This document shows positions 16,738 through 26,459 of a DNA stretch of 64,000 nt, piece by piece. Both the position numbers and the translations under genes were made by a program. The notes beneath the pieces were generated by a model. The model was not told the DNA's origin. It made no database searches and saw only the letters and a program-made list of their open reading frames with translations. This stretch comes from Anaerolineae bacterium (GTDB taxonomy: Bacteria > Chloroflexota > Anaerolineae > Aggregatilineales > UBA2796). The stretch's first letter is position 1. The number at the start of each line of letters is the position of its first letter. The stretch lies in NCBI GenBank assembly GCA_019637615.1, contig JAHBVJ010000003.1, positions 62,001-126,000 on the forward strand, given 5' to 3'.

Positions 16738-17955
16738 TTGCCAGAACCAACAGTAATCATCCGATCAGACCGTGCCAGAGTGTTCGGTAATCGTCATCCG
16801 TGGGTATTCAGCGGCGCGATCCACGAAGTCCAAGGTTCTCCCGCTGATGGCGACATCGTCGCATTGCGCGACCGAGATGGTAACTTCCTCGCGCGGGGGT
16901 ATTGGAATCATCATTCGCAGATCAACGTACACGTCCTTACTTGGGATGAAGATCAAGCGATTGATGACGCATGGTGGCGCAACCAATTGACGCGGGCGAT
17001 CAGTGCGCGGGCCGTGGAAAACGCCCTGCACGAACGGACGCCGAACGCTTATCGGCTGGTGAACGCCGAAAATGACAATATCCCCGGCCTTGTGGTAGAC
17101 CGTTACGCCGATTTTGTGGTGATCCAAGCCCTGACGCTCGGCATTGACCGCCGTAAACAGATGCTTGCCAAGCTGCTGATGGAAATGCTATCGCCCACTG
17201 GCATCTACGAGCGCAGTGATGCTGATGTGCGCGTTAAAGAGGGCTTGACGCCCGTCACGGGATTGCTGGCGGGACGCAAACCGCCACCGCTCATTGAGAT
17301 CGATGAGAATGGGCGACGCTTCCTCGTTGATATTTACAACGGGCACAAGACTGGCTTCTATCTCGATCAGCGTTCCAACCGTGCCACGCTCGGCAATTGG
17401 CTGCGCTTCGATCCCGAAGCCGATACGCGCACGATCCTCAACTGCTTCAGCTATTCAGGCGGATTTTCGGTATACGCACTGGACGGGATGGCGAAACGGG
17501 TCATCAATATCGACGCTTCGGCGGACGCGCTGGCGCTGGCAAAACGCAACGTTGCGCTGAACGGATTCCCGACGCCGGAGGAAGATTTCGTGCTAGGCGA
17601 TGTATTCGACGTGCTGCGCAAATATCGCGCGGAGAATCAGCGCTTCGACGTGATCATCCTTGACCCGCCAAAGTTCGCAAACAATCAGAAACAAGTGGAA
17701 GGTGCGACACGCGGCTACAAGGACATCAATATGCTGGCGTTTCAACTGCTGAAGCCGGGTGGAATGCTGATGACGTATTCGTGCTCCGGACTGGTGGACG
17801 CTGACTTGTTCCAAAAGGTGGTATTCGGGGCGCTTTTGGACGCCCGACGGGACGCACAGATCGTCATGAAATTGACGGCGGGCACCGATCATCCAGTGTC
17901 ACTGACGTTCCCAGAAGGCGCATATCTGAAGGGGCTGCTATGCCGCGTTTGGTAA
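16738..17955 (+). CDS. rlmI: Class I SAM-dependent 23S rRNA methyltransferase, RlmI-like
   Basis: A 405-residue PUA-containing methyltransferase of the RlmI/YccW type, which in E. coli makes m5C1962 in 23S rRNA. The PUA domain (about 1-80) begins with NRHPWVFSGAI and DGNFLARGYWN. The Rossmann methyltransferase domain shows KTGFYLDQRSNR, motif I NCFSYSGGFSVYA, motif IV DPPKFANN and the catalytic cysteine in TYSCSG. TTG 16738 with an upstream GGAAAAG places HPW at residue 20-22, as usual for the family; GTG 16693 is an alternative. The exact rRNA position is inferred from homology only. Confidence 0.88.
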   Translation: MPEPTVIIRSDRARVFGNRHPWVFSGAIHEVQGSPADGDIVALRDRDGNFLARGYWNHHSQINVHVLTWDEDQAIDDAWWRNQLTRAISARAVENALHERTPNAYRLVNAENDNIPGLVVDRYADFVVIQALTLGIDRRKQMLAKLLMEMLSPTGIYERSDADVRVKEGLTPVTGLLAGRKPPPLIEIDENGRRFLVDIYNGHKTGFYLDQRSNRATLGNWLRFDPEADTRTILNCFSYSGGFSVYALDGMAKRVINIDASADALALAKRNVALNGFPTPEEDFVLGDVFDVLRKYRAENQRFDVIILDPPKFANNQKQVEGATRGYKDINMLAFQLLKPGGMLMTYSCSGLVDADLFQKVVFGALLDARRDAQIVMKLTAGTDHPVSLTFPEGAYLKGLLCRVW

Positions 17956-18036
17956 GCCGACGCGCGTAAGTAAGTAGCATCACAACGTCTCTACGATCAT
18001 GCGCACTATGCATATGGAGGATATTGAGGGTTATCA

Positions 18037-18348
18037 ATGACTACTAACGACTATGAAATCATCCATAATCTCGACCGGAACCGTTTTGAAGTCACGATTG
18101 AAGGGTTGACCGCCGAATTGGTGTACCGTAAAGCGGGCGACACGATCAATTTCCGTCACACGGGCGTGCCAGAAGCTATCGAAGGACGCGGGATCGGGAG
18201 CGCATTGGCGCGGACGGGCTTGGAATATGCCAAACAAGAGGGGTTGACCGTGATCCCGTCGTGCCCATTTGTGCGTCACTACATCGACAGACATCCTGAG
18301 TATCAACCACTGCTTACGCCAAGCCAGCACGGCACCGATCATGAGTGA
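18037..18348 (+). CDS. Small GNAT-like N-acetyltransferase (COG2388 type)
   Basis: A 103-residue single-domain protein of the YjdJ/COG2388 group of minimal GNAT proteins. The signature is a short strand pair (FEVTIEGLTAELVYRKAG), the acyl-CoA loop GRGIGSALARTGLEYAKQEG and the ending VIPSCPFVRHYIDRHPEY, with the conserved Cys and the W/F-V-x-x-Y-I-x-x-H-P-E-Y motif. The substrate is unknown for the group. GAGGG is placed six bases before the ATG. The end overlaps the start of the next gene by eight bases, so the two are co-translated. Confidence 0.88.
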   Translation: MTTNDYEIIHNLDRNRFEVTIEGLTAELVYRKAGDTINFRHTGVPEAIEGRGIGSALARTGLEYAKQEGLTVIPSCPFVRHYIDRHPEYQPLLTPSQHGTDHE

Positions 18349-18997
18349 TAGCGTCAAACGCTACACCAGCGAGGCGATTGACGTAACCTATGATACTCAG
18401 CGCTGCATTCATGCCGCCGAATGTGTGCGCCGATTGCCAGCCGTGTTTGACACGAAGAAGCGACCATGGATACAGCCAGCAGAAGCGGCAGCCGATAAGG
18501 TAGCAGAAACCGTGATTCAGTGCCCCTCTGGCGCGCTGCACTTTGAGCGGAAAGATGAAGGGATTGCCGAGGCGATCCCCGCTGTAAACAGCATCCACAT
18601 CCAAGCGAACGGGCCGTATTACGTACGCGGCGATGTGCGGATCGAGACGACAACGGGCGACGTGCTGCTGACCGATGTGCGAGTGGCGTTATGCCGTTGT
18701 GGACAATCGCGCAATAAGCCGTTTTGCGATAACTCGCACATTCCGGCGCGGTTTGAGGATGCGGGCGAGATCGGACAGGCAGAGAATGCCAGCACTGAGG
18801 TCGCACCAACAAGTAAGCTGATCATTACGCCGACGACGGACGGCTCGTATCATGTGCAGGGGAATGTGGAAATCCGCGCGGCGGATGGCGTCCATGTGCA
18901 TCGCGGTGACGATATGTGGTTGTGCCGCTGTGGTGGGTCGAGCAAGAAGCCATTTTGCGACAGTACCCACGAGCGAATCGGGTTCAAGGCTACGTAG
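18341..18997 (+). CDS. Fe-S protein: ferredoxin-like domain plus two CDGSH-type motifs
   Basis: The 218-residue product starts at ATG 18341, inside the end of the GNAT gene. Residues 1-70 form a divergent mono-cluster ferredoxin-like domain (CIHAAEC, then QCPSGAL: Cys22, Cys28, Cys61). Two CDGSH iron-sulphur motifs follow, CRCGQSRNKPFCDNSH and CRCGGSSKKPFCDSTH, each with three Cys and one His for a 2Fe-2S cluster. Both replace the Gly of CDGSH with Asn or Ser. Related proteins are thought to act in redox or Fe-S transfer. Coupling to a small GNAT is a recurring neighbourhood as I recall, but the joint role is unknown. Confidence 0.9.
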   Translation: MSDSVKRYTSEAIDVTYDTQRCIHAAECVRRLPAVFDTKKRPWIQPAEAAADKVAETVIQCPSGALHFERKDEGIAEAIPAVNSIHIQANGPYYVRGDVRIETTTGDVLLTDVRVALCRCGQSRNKPFCDNSHIPARFEDAGEIGQAENASTEVAPTSKLIITPTTDGSYHVQGNVEIRAADGVHVHRGDDMWLCRCGGSSKKPFCDSTHERIGFKAT

Positions 18998-19046
18998 CTC
19001 CTCACGCGTCTTATCTCCCAGCGGGCTACCAGCCAATAAACTTGCC

Positions 19047-19079
19047 AAAAAAATCCCCCTCGCTGTGAGGGGGATTTTT
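19047..19079. terminator. Bidirectional terminator
   Basis: The stem AAAATCCCCCT / AGGGGGATTTT with a short loop is followed by T-runs on both strands. It serves the Fe-S gene from the left and the 987-aa gene from the right. Confidence 0.92.
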
Positions 19080-19101
19080 CATACTAGCGTGCGTGTGTAC
19101 G

Positions 19102-22065
19102 TTATTGGCGGGTGAACAACTCTACACCGGAGATGTTGGCTAACCCACCGCCCGCTGTGATTAACAGGTTGCCATCGGTGATGGTGACGGCGTAGGGGCC
19201 TTGTCGGCTCCACCAGCCTGCACTACCGGTGGTGATGCTAGGCACCAAGACCTGACCGCCTTCGAGCGCCATCCAGAAGGTGGTGGAGGCGTCGTTTTCC
19301 CAGACCGTTACATACACATCATAGTTACCGTTCGGGACGTTGGCAATGCTGATGCTCATATCGTTCGTGCCATTGGCGTTGTAGGACGAACGGATCATTT
19401 GCGCTTTGTTGCCACTTGCCGTCGGGTTGAGCGTGATGGTCTGGTTGGCGAAGGACGTGCCGTTCGTCACCGTCACACCGTTGGTTGCGTTGCCCGCTAA
19501 CCAGACGCGACTGCTGATGGTGTACTGCGGCCCGTTCATGTTATAGGCTCTGAAGAACGTGATCACAGGCGTCGCTGTGCGAGTCGGCGTACGGGTTGCC
19601 GTCGAAGTACGAGTCGCCGTCGAGGTGCGGCTTGGCGTATTGGTCGGCCCCACTGATGTATTCGATGGTGTGAGCGTTTGGGACGGCGTATTGGTCGGCC
19701 CTGCCGTGTTGGTACGCGTGGCAGTTGCCGTGGGTCCAACCGTGTTGGTGAAGGTAGCGGTAGCCGTAGGCCCTGCCGTGCTTGTGTTGGTACGTGTCAT
19801 GGTCGGGGTGGCACTGGCTCCGCCGCCTGATGTCGTACTGTAGACTTCAAAACCAGACAGATTGGCTAATCCGCCCGACGTTTGCAGGGTGATGGTGCCT
19901 GCCGTGACATTGGCTACCCACGGGCCAAGGCGATCCCATTTACCGGCTGGACCGGACTGATAGTTGGCTAAGACCGTCTGGCCTTGCAGCGAGAAGCTGT
20001 ATGCTGGCGGATTTCCATCTGACCAATCAAGCCATGTGTAAACATAGACTTGATAGGTGCCGTTCGGTACGCCACTCATCACGACGTTGTGCGCCCAGTG
20101 CTGCTGTGAGCACGAGATCATGGTGGCGCGGTTGGTATCGGTGGTCGGCGTCAGCGGCTGCCAAGGATTGCACAAAATGCTGCCCGTGGTCGTAAAGTTC
20201 GGCGTGGTGCCGGTATTGGCTTCCCAGTTGTTGCCATCGATGACGAGCGCTGGCCCACCCATATTGACAGCACGGTAGAAGGTCGTCGAACCGGGTGGTG
20301 GCGTATTGGTCGCCGTGTTTGTCAACGTCGCACTCGGCGTATTTGACGGCGTATTCGATGGTCCGGTGGTTGACGTGCGAGACGGTGTCGCGCTTGGCCC
20401 TGTAGTCGGCGTCCGAGAGGGCGTCGCGCTCGGAGCAGGCGTGTTCGTGCTGATGCTGCCACCGCTGCCCGCATCCGCGATCATGCGGTTCAACACGTTC
20501 TGGGTGATACGCTGGATACGTGTATCCAGAGGCCAAATCCAGTTACCCTCCAAGAAGTACTGCCAATAGTTGACCGAAACATTGAGCACCCATGCACCGC
20601 TCGGCGCTTGCCAGATCACGGCTTGATGCAAGAAGGTGCCTTCCGAACTGGTGATCGGCGTTTGCCCGAAGACGGTCATGTTGGCAGGGCTGTAGCCATT
20701 GTTCCAGACGCGATCCCATTCGTAGCCCATGAGTTTGGGGATCGTGCTGCCATTGGTCAGACCCGTACCTTGATAAATCCAATGGCTCGCATTCGTGACG
20801 ACCCAGTCGCGGTAATCACCGAAGCCGACCAAACTTTCAAACATCACGCCGAGAATTTGGTTTTCTGGTTTGTTGACAGGCGCGTCACGGAACAAGACCG
20901 TCGTGCGCATCTTCTTTTGCGGATCAGGATCGTTCAGCCACGGGTCACGCGAGGTGCTCGGATCGTCGGTTTCCTTCTTGTAGCAAACGATGACGCGCAG
21001 AGGACTGCCCGCGCTGTTGTTTTCGTAACGAATCTGCCAGTAGATATTGTTGGATGTGAAATAAGCAAGACTCTTGCCCGCGTCGCGCATAGCTTTCACA
21101 TTGTCGAACATTTCCATCGAGTAGTATTCGTCGTGGAAGTCCGACAAAAGCAGCTTACGACCATTCATCAGCGCGGGATTACTGTGCAAGTCTTCGCTGG
21201 TGGCATAAGTGACGTTGTAGCCGTTATGCTCCAGCCATTGGATCATATTGTAGTCGCCGCTGTAGTAGTGCCCTGAACCGTCGTTCTGATCGTAGGGACG
21301 GTCATAGGAAACTTTTAGCGCGCGTCCATCCGGCGAATTGTATTCGTAGAGGCTCTTGCCACCCCAACCGTTATAGGCTTGCCATGTGCTGGTGGCGACC
21401 AAATACAGGATGTCGGCGGTCTGGCTATCGTTGCGCACGATGAACGGAATGTAAGCGACATAGGTGCTATCGAGATTGCGCAGCCATACCATGTAGATGC
21501 CGCTGACCCAATTGGAACCAACATTGACCGTGTAGGATACAGGCCAATTGGCGGCGATCATGCCGTTGGCATCGGGCGTGGGATTGGCGCGGTTGAAGCC
21601 TTGTAGAGTCGTCGTGGGGACGACTTCGGTGCCGCCGTTGCCGTTGTACCAGCCCATGCGGTAAATCGTCAATTCGTACTGCGAAGACGTGGAGCTGATA
21701 TGCAGGGTAAGCTGACCGCCAACATTCACACTGGTTTTGCTGGCATAACCTTTAATATTCTGGGTATCGACCCAAGCAGCGGCGGGCGCGGCCTGACCAC
21801 CACCCGAATCTGCTGATTTCAGATCCGCAGCGTGTTCTAAGCGCTCGGCATCCATCATATTCTGGATGTACTGATCAAAGTTGGGCGATTTCCAGTTCTG
21901 CGTTCCCGACTTCTGGTTCTCCGCGATGATCGGATTGACCGGCGCAGAGGATGGGGAGGTTGAACTGGCTGTAATGTGTGACCGTTGCGCGTTCCACAGG
22001 AAGCCTCCTGTTATCAGCAGCGCGACGACAACAATTAGTCCCATTATACGCCGTTGTACTCTCAT
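19102..22065 (-). CDS. Large exoprotein, dimethylformamidase-like domain with two beta-modules
   Basis: A 987-residue secreted or anchored protein (N-terminal hydrophobic [15 protein letters not shown]). Residues about 95-530 resemble the large-subunit domain of N,N-dimethylformamidase ([67 protein letters not shown]). Two related modules of about 150 residues follow (592-750 and 837-987), both opening with F-x-R-A-x-N-M-x-G-P and ending GGLANxSGxE; they look like carbohydrate-binding or malectin-like folds. Thr/Ser/Pro-rich linkers (535-592, 752-837) join them. Catalytic function is not proven: the homologous domain is common in exported proteins of unknown role. Confidence 0.82.
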   Translation of the reverse strand: MRVQRRIMGLIVVVALLITGGFLWNAQRSHITASSTSPSSAPVNPIIAENQKSGTQNWKSPNFDQYIQNMMDAERLEHAADLKSADSGGGQAAPAAAWVDTQNIKGYASKTSVNVGGQLTLHISSTSSQYELTIYRMGWYNGNGGTEVVPTTTLQGFNRANPTPDANGMIAANWPVSYTVNVGSNWVSGIYMVWLRNLDSTYVAYIPFIVRNDSQTADILYLVATSTWQAYNGWGGKSLYEYNSPDGRALKVSYDRPYDQNDGSGHYYSGDYNMIQWLEHNGYNVTYATSEDLHSNPALMNGRKLLLSDFHDEYYSMEMFDNVKAMRDAGKSLAYFTSNNIYWQIRYENNSAGSPLRVIVCYKKETDDPSTSRDPWLNDPDPQKKMRTTVLFRDAPVNKPENQILGVMFESLVGFGDYRDWVVTNASHWIYQGTGLTNGSTIPKLMGYEWDRVWNNGYSPANMTVFGQTPITSSEGTFLHQAVIWQAPSGAWVLNVSVNYWQYFLEGNWIWPLDTRIQRITQNVLNRMIADAGSGGSISTNTPAPSATPSRTPTTGPSATPSRTSTTGPSNTPSNTPSATLTNTATNTPPPGSTTFYRAVNMGGPALVIDGNNWEANTGTTPNFTTTGSILCNPWQPLTPTTDTNRATMISCSQQHWAHNVVMSGVPNGTYQVYVYTWLDWSDGNPPAYSFSLQGQTVLANYQSGPAGKWDRLGPWVANVTAGTITLQTSGGLANLSGFEVYSTTSGGGASATPTMTRTNTSTAGPTATATFTNTVGPTATATRTNTAGPTNTPSQTLTPSNTSVGPTNTPSRTSTATRTSTATRTPTRTATPVITFFRAYNMNGPQYTISSRVWLAGNATNGVTVTNGTSFANQTITLNPTASGNKAQMIRSSYNANGTNDMSISIANVPNGNYDVYVTVWENDASTTFWMALEGGQVLVPSITTGSAGWWSRQGPYAVTITDGNLLITAGGGLANISGVELFTRQ
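19559..19810 (-). repeat. Degenerate tandem repeat coding Thr/Pro/Ser linker
   Basis: Imperfect short repeats within the 987-aa gene encode units such as [12 protein letters not shown] and SRTSTATRT. It is a flexible, probably glycosylated linker rather than a CRISPR-like array. Confidence 0.75.
20290..20460 (-). repeat. Second Thr/Pro/Ser linker repeat
   Basis: Imperfect repeats encoding units of the type GPSATPSRT between the dimethylformamidase-like domain and the first beta-module. Confidence 0.75.
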
Positions 22066-22737
22066 CGGATAATACCTTTACACTTCGCACGCTATCCACA
22101 CCTCAGCATAGAAAAGGCACTTTGCAATCAAATAACGTTTTTTCTTCCGTAAAGCTGTAAGGCAACTTACAAAACTGAAAAACGTAAAGTTCCGGCGTAA
22201 TGTTTGTCAAGAAACTGATTGGATTGTATGAAGAAGCATGTGAAAAAAGGGCGGTGAGGGTTTCGGAAAATAAGGAAGTGACCCGAATAGTTATGAATGT
22301 ATTGTGCTTGCTGCATAATCCAAAGATTCCTTACAACGTCGAGGCGAGAGGGTGACGCGAAAAACTGCGTTGTGAAAGGGCAAAAATGCAGATTTTGTAA
22401 GGTCTATTGAGAAAGTCGGCGCAAACTACTTAATTTTTCCGCGTGAGATCGCGACAAGACGGTAGCGTGATGCAAGGTCAGGTGAATTCTGGACGCGAAA
22501 AAAGCAAGTGCAAAAATTACAGACTTTGTCCAGCGCTCTAACATACGACTTTATAAGGCGCTGTTAATTTCTTTAGAATCCACATCCGCACGGGACAAGG
22601 AATTTGAACATTAGAAGGCGTGAACGTCTAGCCCAAGGGCGGCGTTGTAATAGGATGGTCACAGCTTTGAAGATTGGCCTACCAATTGGCGGCACGCAAT
22701 ATTAACTACGCTATAATCCCCCAACAGTTAACAATAG
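22066..22737. other. Gene-free AT-rich stretch of about 670 bases
   Basis: It separates two divergent genes and holds no plausible ORF. Two partly similar blocks are visible at 22354-22398 and 22492-22529 (both begin GACGCGAAAAA, pass through GCAAAAAT and end in AGA-TTTGT). Only a TATAAT at 22712 is promoter-like. Confidence 0.5.
22712..22717 (+). promoter_or_regulatory. Candidate -10 box
   Basis: TATAAT, 29 bases upstream of the ATG of the sorbosone-dehydrogenase-like gene; a TTGGCG upstream is 20 bases away, too far for a normal -35. Confidence 0.4.
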
Positions 22738-22746
22738 TTGGTTATC

Positions 22747-23793
22747 ATGCGAATATGCCGTATGCTGATCGCTCTCGTGATCGCGTTCATCATCACGAGC
22801 TGTGGATCAGGCATCCCCACTCCTGTTGTGTCGCCACTGACAAGCGAACATGATCCCCAGACTGGCCTAACGCTGCCAGTCGGTTGGACGGTTAGCGTGC
22901 TATACAGCGGACTAACCCAACCGACTCATGCCGCGTTTGCGCCGGACGGGACATTGTATGTTACGCAGCTTAACGGTGATGAAAATGCTGGTCTCGGTCA
23001 GGTGCTGCGCTTGCATGAAGGTCAGACGCCTGAGGTGGTCATCGATAAGCTGAACAAACCAACTGGCTTGACATGGGCAGACGGGGCGTTATACATCGTC
23101 GCCCGTGAGTTTGTGCTGGCAACGCGCCCGAACACGGATGGTAGTTTCCCGCCGCCACAACGGGTCACCGAGGCGCTGCCGTTCAATGGTCGCAGCAACG
23201 GGCAAATCTTCACGGGGCCGGATGGCGCGTTATATTTCCAGAGCACTGGCAATGAGAATGACCCCGAAAATTCTGGCTTGATCTTGACGGCGAAAGCAGG
23301 CGAAGCGCCGTTGAAAGTTGAGCGTGCCGCGCGGGGCTTGAAAAATGCCTACGCTTTGGCATGGAATCCCGTCACTGGGCAACTCTATACGACGGATATT
23401 GGTGATGGCAACATCGCCGGATATGGGCAGCCGCCAGAAGAATTGAACGTCGTACATCGGGGCAGCAACTTTGGATGGCCTCGCTGCTATGGCAATCAGT
23501 TGGAAAACGCGCAGTTTGGCGGTGAACGCGTTTATTGTTCGGATACGGATGTCCCCCTTGCCATGTTCCCAGCGCGATCTACGCCCAGCGGGTTGGCGTT
23601 CTTCGACGGTAAGCTGATCGTGGCGTTGTATGGCCTCCAAAAGTTGGTGAGTGTAGACCCGAATTCGGGCGCGGTGGGCGAGTTTGCCAGTGGATTCAAG
23701 CATCCTGTCGCGCTGACCGTTACACCTGACCGGCAAGCGATGCTGGTCGTAGATATAGACGCTGGCATTATTTATCGTTTTTTCAAACAGTAA
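22747..23793 (+). CDS. Sorbosone/glucose dehydrogenase-like propeller lipoprotein
   Basis: A 348-residue protein with a lipobox (MLIALVIAFIITSC, Cys19 from ATG 22747). The mature part resembles the GSDH/L-sorbosone dehydrogenase propeller family: QPTHAAFAPDGTLYVTQ, NKPTGLTWADGALYIV, TGPDGALYFQSTGNEND, GLKNAYALAWNPVTGQLYTTDIG and RGSNFGWPRCYG. Proven members use PQQ to oxidise sugars at the cell surface. The catalytic His normally following a G-x-L-x-x-x-P stretch is not evident, so a binding role is possible. An in-frame TTG 22738 could also start translation. It precedes, in the same direction, an MFS transporter. Confidence 0.8.
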   Translation: MRICRMLIALVIAFIITSCGSGIPTPVVSPLTSEHDPQTGLTLPVGWTVSVLYSGLTQPTHAAFAPDGTLYVTQLNGDENAGLGQVLRLHEGQTPEVVIDKLNKPTGLTWADGALYIVAREFVLATRPNTDGSFPPPQRVTEALPFNGRSNGQIFTGPDGALYFQSTGNENDPENSGLILTAKAGEAPLKVERAARGLKNAYALAWNPVTGQLYTTDIGDGNIAGYGQPPEELNVVHRGSNFGWPRCYGNQLENAQFGGERVYCSDTDVPLAMFPARSTPSGLAFFDGKLIVALYGLQKLVSVDPNSGAVGEFASGFKHPVALTVTPDRQAMLVVDIDAGIIYRFFKQ

Positions 23794-23860
23794 TTCAATT
23801 TTTTGAAGCGACCATGCCAGTTCGTGGCAGTGTCGTCGCCCGTAGGAAGAAGGATCAAGA

Positions 23861-25135
23861 ATGTCCACTGGTGGTTCCGGGTTCATTCGACGTGAAGCAG
23901 TTATTTCGTCCACCAAAGGGAAGACGAGCAGCATGGCTGCTTTCCAGTATCCCGCCTATCGTACCTATTTCTTCGGTCAGTTGGTTTCGATTTCTGGCAC
24001 GTGGATGCAGTCGATAGCCCAACAAGTGGTCGTTTACAACATGACCGGTTCCGAGCTGGCACTTGGCCTGACCGCCGCCGCACAGGGCGTGCCCTCGTTG
24101 ATCTTGATCCCGTTCGCGGGGGTGATCGTGGAACGGATGTCGATCCGCAAGTTGCTGATCTTCACGCAGACCATGATGATGATTTTGGCCTTCATCCAAG
24201 CGGCGTTGCAATTTACGGGTACGTTGCAGGTCTGGCATCTGATCGTGTTATCGTTCGGATTAGGCATGTTGAACGCGCTGGATGCGCCTGCACGTCAGTA
24301 CATCACGGTGCAGTTGGTGGGGCGTGATCACTTGCCGAGCGGGATCGCGCTAAATGCTATCATGTTCAACTCGGCGCGTATTATTGGCCCGATGTTCGGC
24401 GGGATCGCGCTGGCGACGGTGGGCGCGGCATGGTGCTTCCTGTTGAACGGCTTGAGTTTCATCGCCGTGATCTGGGGCTTAATCGTGATGCATCTCAACG
24501 TCGCGCCGCGACCTGAGCAAACTGAGAAACCAGAATACATCAAGCCATTGATCGAAGGCTTTCAACTCGCCCGCCGCGATCCGGTGATCGGGCCGCTGCT
24601 GCTGCTATCTGGCATCAATGCGTGTTTGGGCATCTCCTACGCTACGCAGATCGCGCCTTACGCCGAGCATATCCTGCACAATGTCGAGGTCGGCACGTCG
24701 GCGCTGACTACTGCACAGGGCGTCGGTACGGTGATCGCGGCGGTTGCCATCGCCAGATTCACGAACAGTGGTAAACGCGGTTGGATTTTGTTCTGGATGA
24801 CCTTGATCGCACCGTTGGGTGTGATCGGATTGGGGCTGACGAGCAGTTTCGCGCTGTCGCTGCCGTTGGCTGCCCTTGCCAGCGGCGGCTACATTTGCCA
24901 GTTCATTATCATGAACACGCTGATTCAAAACGTGGTGCCGGACGATTTTCGTGGTCGAATCTTGAGTTTGTATACGCTCACGTTCTTCGGGTTAGGCCCG
25001 TTCGCCATCCTCGCATTGGGCGCGCTGGCGCAGGAAGTGAGCGCCTCCATCGCGATGGTGGTCTTAGGATTTTCGTCGCTGATCACGAGCGGTTTTATCG
25101 TACTCAAGGTCAAGGCGCTGAGGTACTTACCCTGA
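23861..25135 (+). CDS. MFS transporter, MFS_3/enterobactin-exporter-like
   Basis: A 424-residue permease with about 12 membrane helices. Typical MFS_3 features are FRxYxxGQ-type FQYPAYRTYFFGQLVSISGTWMQ at the start, GxLxDRxxRR-like GVIVERMSIRKLL between helices 2 and 3, and LNALDAPARQYITVQLVGRDHL after helix 4 (the D-A-P-A-R motif of this subfamily). AAGGATCAAGA precedes the ATG. Members export drugs, siderophores or unknown solutes; the substrate is not predictable. It lies between the propeller lipoprotein and the CrtC-like gene in the same orientation, so a common transcript is possible. Confidence 0.93.
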   Translation: MSTGGSGFIRREAVISSTKGKTSSMAAFQYPAYRTYFFGQLVSISGTWMQSIAQQVVVYNMTGSELALGLTAAAQGVPSLILIPFAGVIVERMSIRKLLIFTQTMMMILAFIQAALQFTGTLQVWHLIVLSFGLGMLNALDAPARQYITVQLVGRDHLPSGIALNAIMFNSARIIGPMFGGIALATVGAAWCFLLNGLSFIAVIWGLIVMHLNVAPRPEQTEKPEYIKPLIEGFQLARRDPVIGPLLLLSGINACLGISYATQIAPYAEHILHNVEVGTSALTTAQGVGTVIAAVAIARFTNSGKRGWILFWMTLIAPLGVIGLGLTSSFALSLPLAALASGGYICQFIIMNTLIQNVVPDDFRGRILSLYTLTFFGLGPFAILALGALAQEVSASIAMVVLGFSSLITSGFIVLKVKALRYLP

Positions 25136-25223
25136 GCAACCCTGTGATTTGGCAGGCCGCAGCAGATTGGCGATAGTTTGTGTACTACAATCTATTCAAC
25201 ATTGACTGAGTATTGCTGAAGCT

Positions 25224-26438
25224 ATGTCTAAACGACCTATTCTCCTCCTGCTCATCGCCGTGATCGCAATCGGTGGCTTGATTTTCGGGATTTCGCGGTT
25301 GCAGAGCGCCAATGCCGTCGAGTACAGCGCCGATGTGATCGTGCAACTGAACAGCAACAACATCGAAGGGTTCGCACGGGCTAACGATGTGCGCGAATTC
25401 AAGTTCCCGCAAGATTTTGGCGCGCATCCGGAGTACCAGACCGAGTGGTGGTATTACACAGGCAATCTTGCCACGAGTGAGGATCGGCGGTTCGGGTTCC
25501 AGTTGGCATTGTTCCGCCGCGCGATCACGCCCACGATGCCGGAGCGCAGTTCCGAGTGGGCGTCGAATCAGGTGTATTTCGGGGATTTCGCGCTGACGAA
25601 TGTGGGCGATAACCAATTCTTCGCCACGAATCGATTCAGTCGCGGCGCGGCGGGACTTTCCGGCGCGAGCGTCGATCCGCGTTTTCATGTGTGGGTGGAA
25701 GATTGGAGCGTAACGGCGCTCAATGATGACGCCAGCCAACTGCGCATCAAGGCACAGGGCGAAACAGCGCAAGGCACGTATGCCATTGACCTCACCACGA
25801 CGCGGAACAAGCCGCTGGTGTTTCACGGCGAGAAAGGCTTGAGCCGTAAGAATGCCGACGTGGGAAACGCCAGCTACTATTTTTCGCAGACACGCTTGAT
25901 CACCGAAGGCACGATCACGATCAACGGGCAGAACTTCGCGGTCAAGGGAAGCTCGTGGATGGATCAGGAATTCAGCACGAGCGTGCTCGGCAAAGACGCC
26001 GTTGGTTGGGATTGGTTCGCGCTGCAACTGGATAATCAGCGCGAGATCATGTTGTTTTACATCCGCATGGCAGATGGCAGCATCGAACCGCTGTCGAAGG
26101 GAACGTTGGTGGAAGCCGATGGCAGCACTACGACGCTCAACCTTGAAGATTATAAGATCGAGGTGCTGGATCACTGGCTGAGTCCGCGCACGGGTGCAAA
26201 TTATCCGTCGGGATGGCGCATCCAGATTAACGCGAGCAGCGGGGTGATTGCGCTGGAAGTCCAGCCGTTGATCAAGGATCAAGAGTTGAATTCGGTGACT
26301 GCCTACTGGGAAGGGGCATCACGCATCACGGGGACTGATAACGGGCAACCTGTGACGGGATACGGCTATGTCGAGATGACGGGCTATAACCACGCCACCA
26401 GTGGCGAACGCGGCGGGAGTGCTAATCTGGGCAATTAG
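25224..26438 (+). CDS. CrtC/AttH-like lipocalin-fold protein, membrane-anchored
   Basis: A 404-residue protein with an N-terminal hydrophobic segment (ILLLLIAVIAIGGLIFGI). It has the paired lipocalin-like domains of the AttH/carotenoid 1,2-hydratase (CrtC) group. Hallmarks are YQTEWWYYTGNL, RRFGFQLALFRR, GSSWMDQEFS and the late WGYVEMTG-type YGYVEMTGY. CrtC adds water to acyclic carotenoids; many AttH-like homologues have other or unknown roles. Export suggests hydrophobic ligand handling in the envelope. The only other carotenoid-type gene in the window is the isolated cyclase domain at 2453. It is followed after 21 bases by the GH43 gene. Confidence 0.88.
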   Translation: MSKRPILLLLIAVIAIGGLIFGISRLQSANAVEYSADVIVQLNSNNIEGFARANDVREFKFPQDFGAHPEYQTEWWYYTGNLATSEDRRFGFQLALFRRAITPTMPERSSEWASNQVYFGDFALTNVGDNQFFATNRFSRGAAGLSGASVDPRFHVWVEDWSVTALNDDASQLRIKAQGETAQGTYAIDLTTTRNKPLVFHGEKGLSRKNADVGNASYYFSQTRLITEGTITINGQNFAVKGSSWMDQEFSTSVLGKDAVGWDWFALQLDNQREIMLFYIRMADGSIEPLSKGTLVEADGSTTTLNLEDYKIEVLDHWLSPRTGANYPSGWRIQINASSGVIALEVQPLIKDQELNSVTAYWEGASRITGTDNGQPVTGYGYVEMTGYNHATSGERGGSANLGN

Positions 26439-26459
26439 GAGCTGGAGGAACAGACATCG

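Noticed and set aside
19559..19810. CRISPR-like short repeats
   Set aside because: Repeats are imperfect, have no regular spacers and encode a Thr/Pro linker in frame.
25185..26282. Long minus-strand open frame (365 codons) opposite the CrtC/AttH-like gene
   Set aside because: The plus strand has clear family motifs and a signal segment; the antisense frame is rich in Arg and His and has no recognisable domain, typical of a GC-biased shadow.
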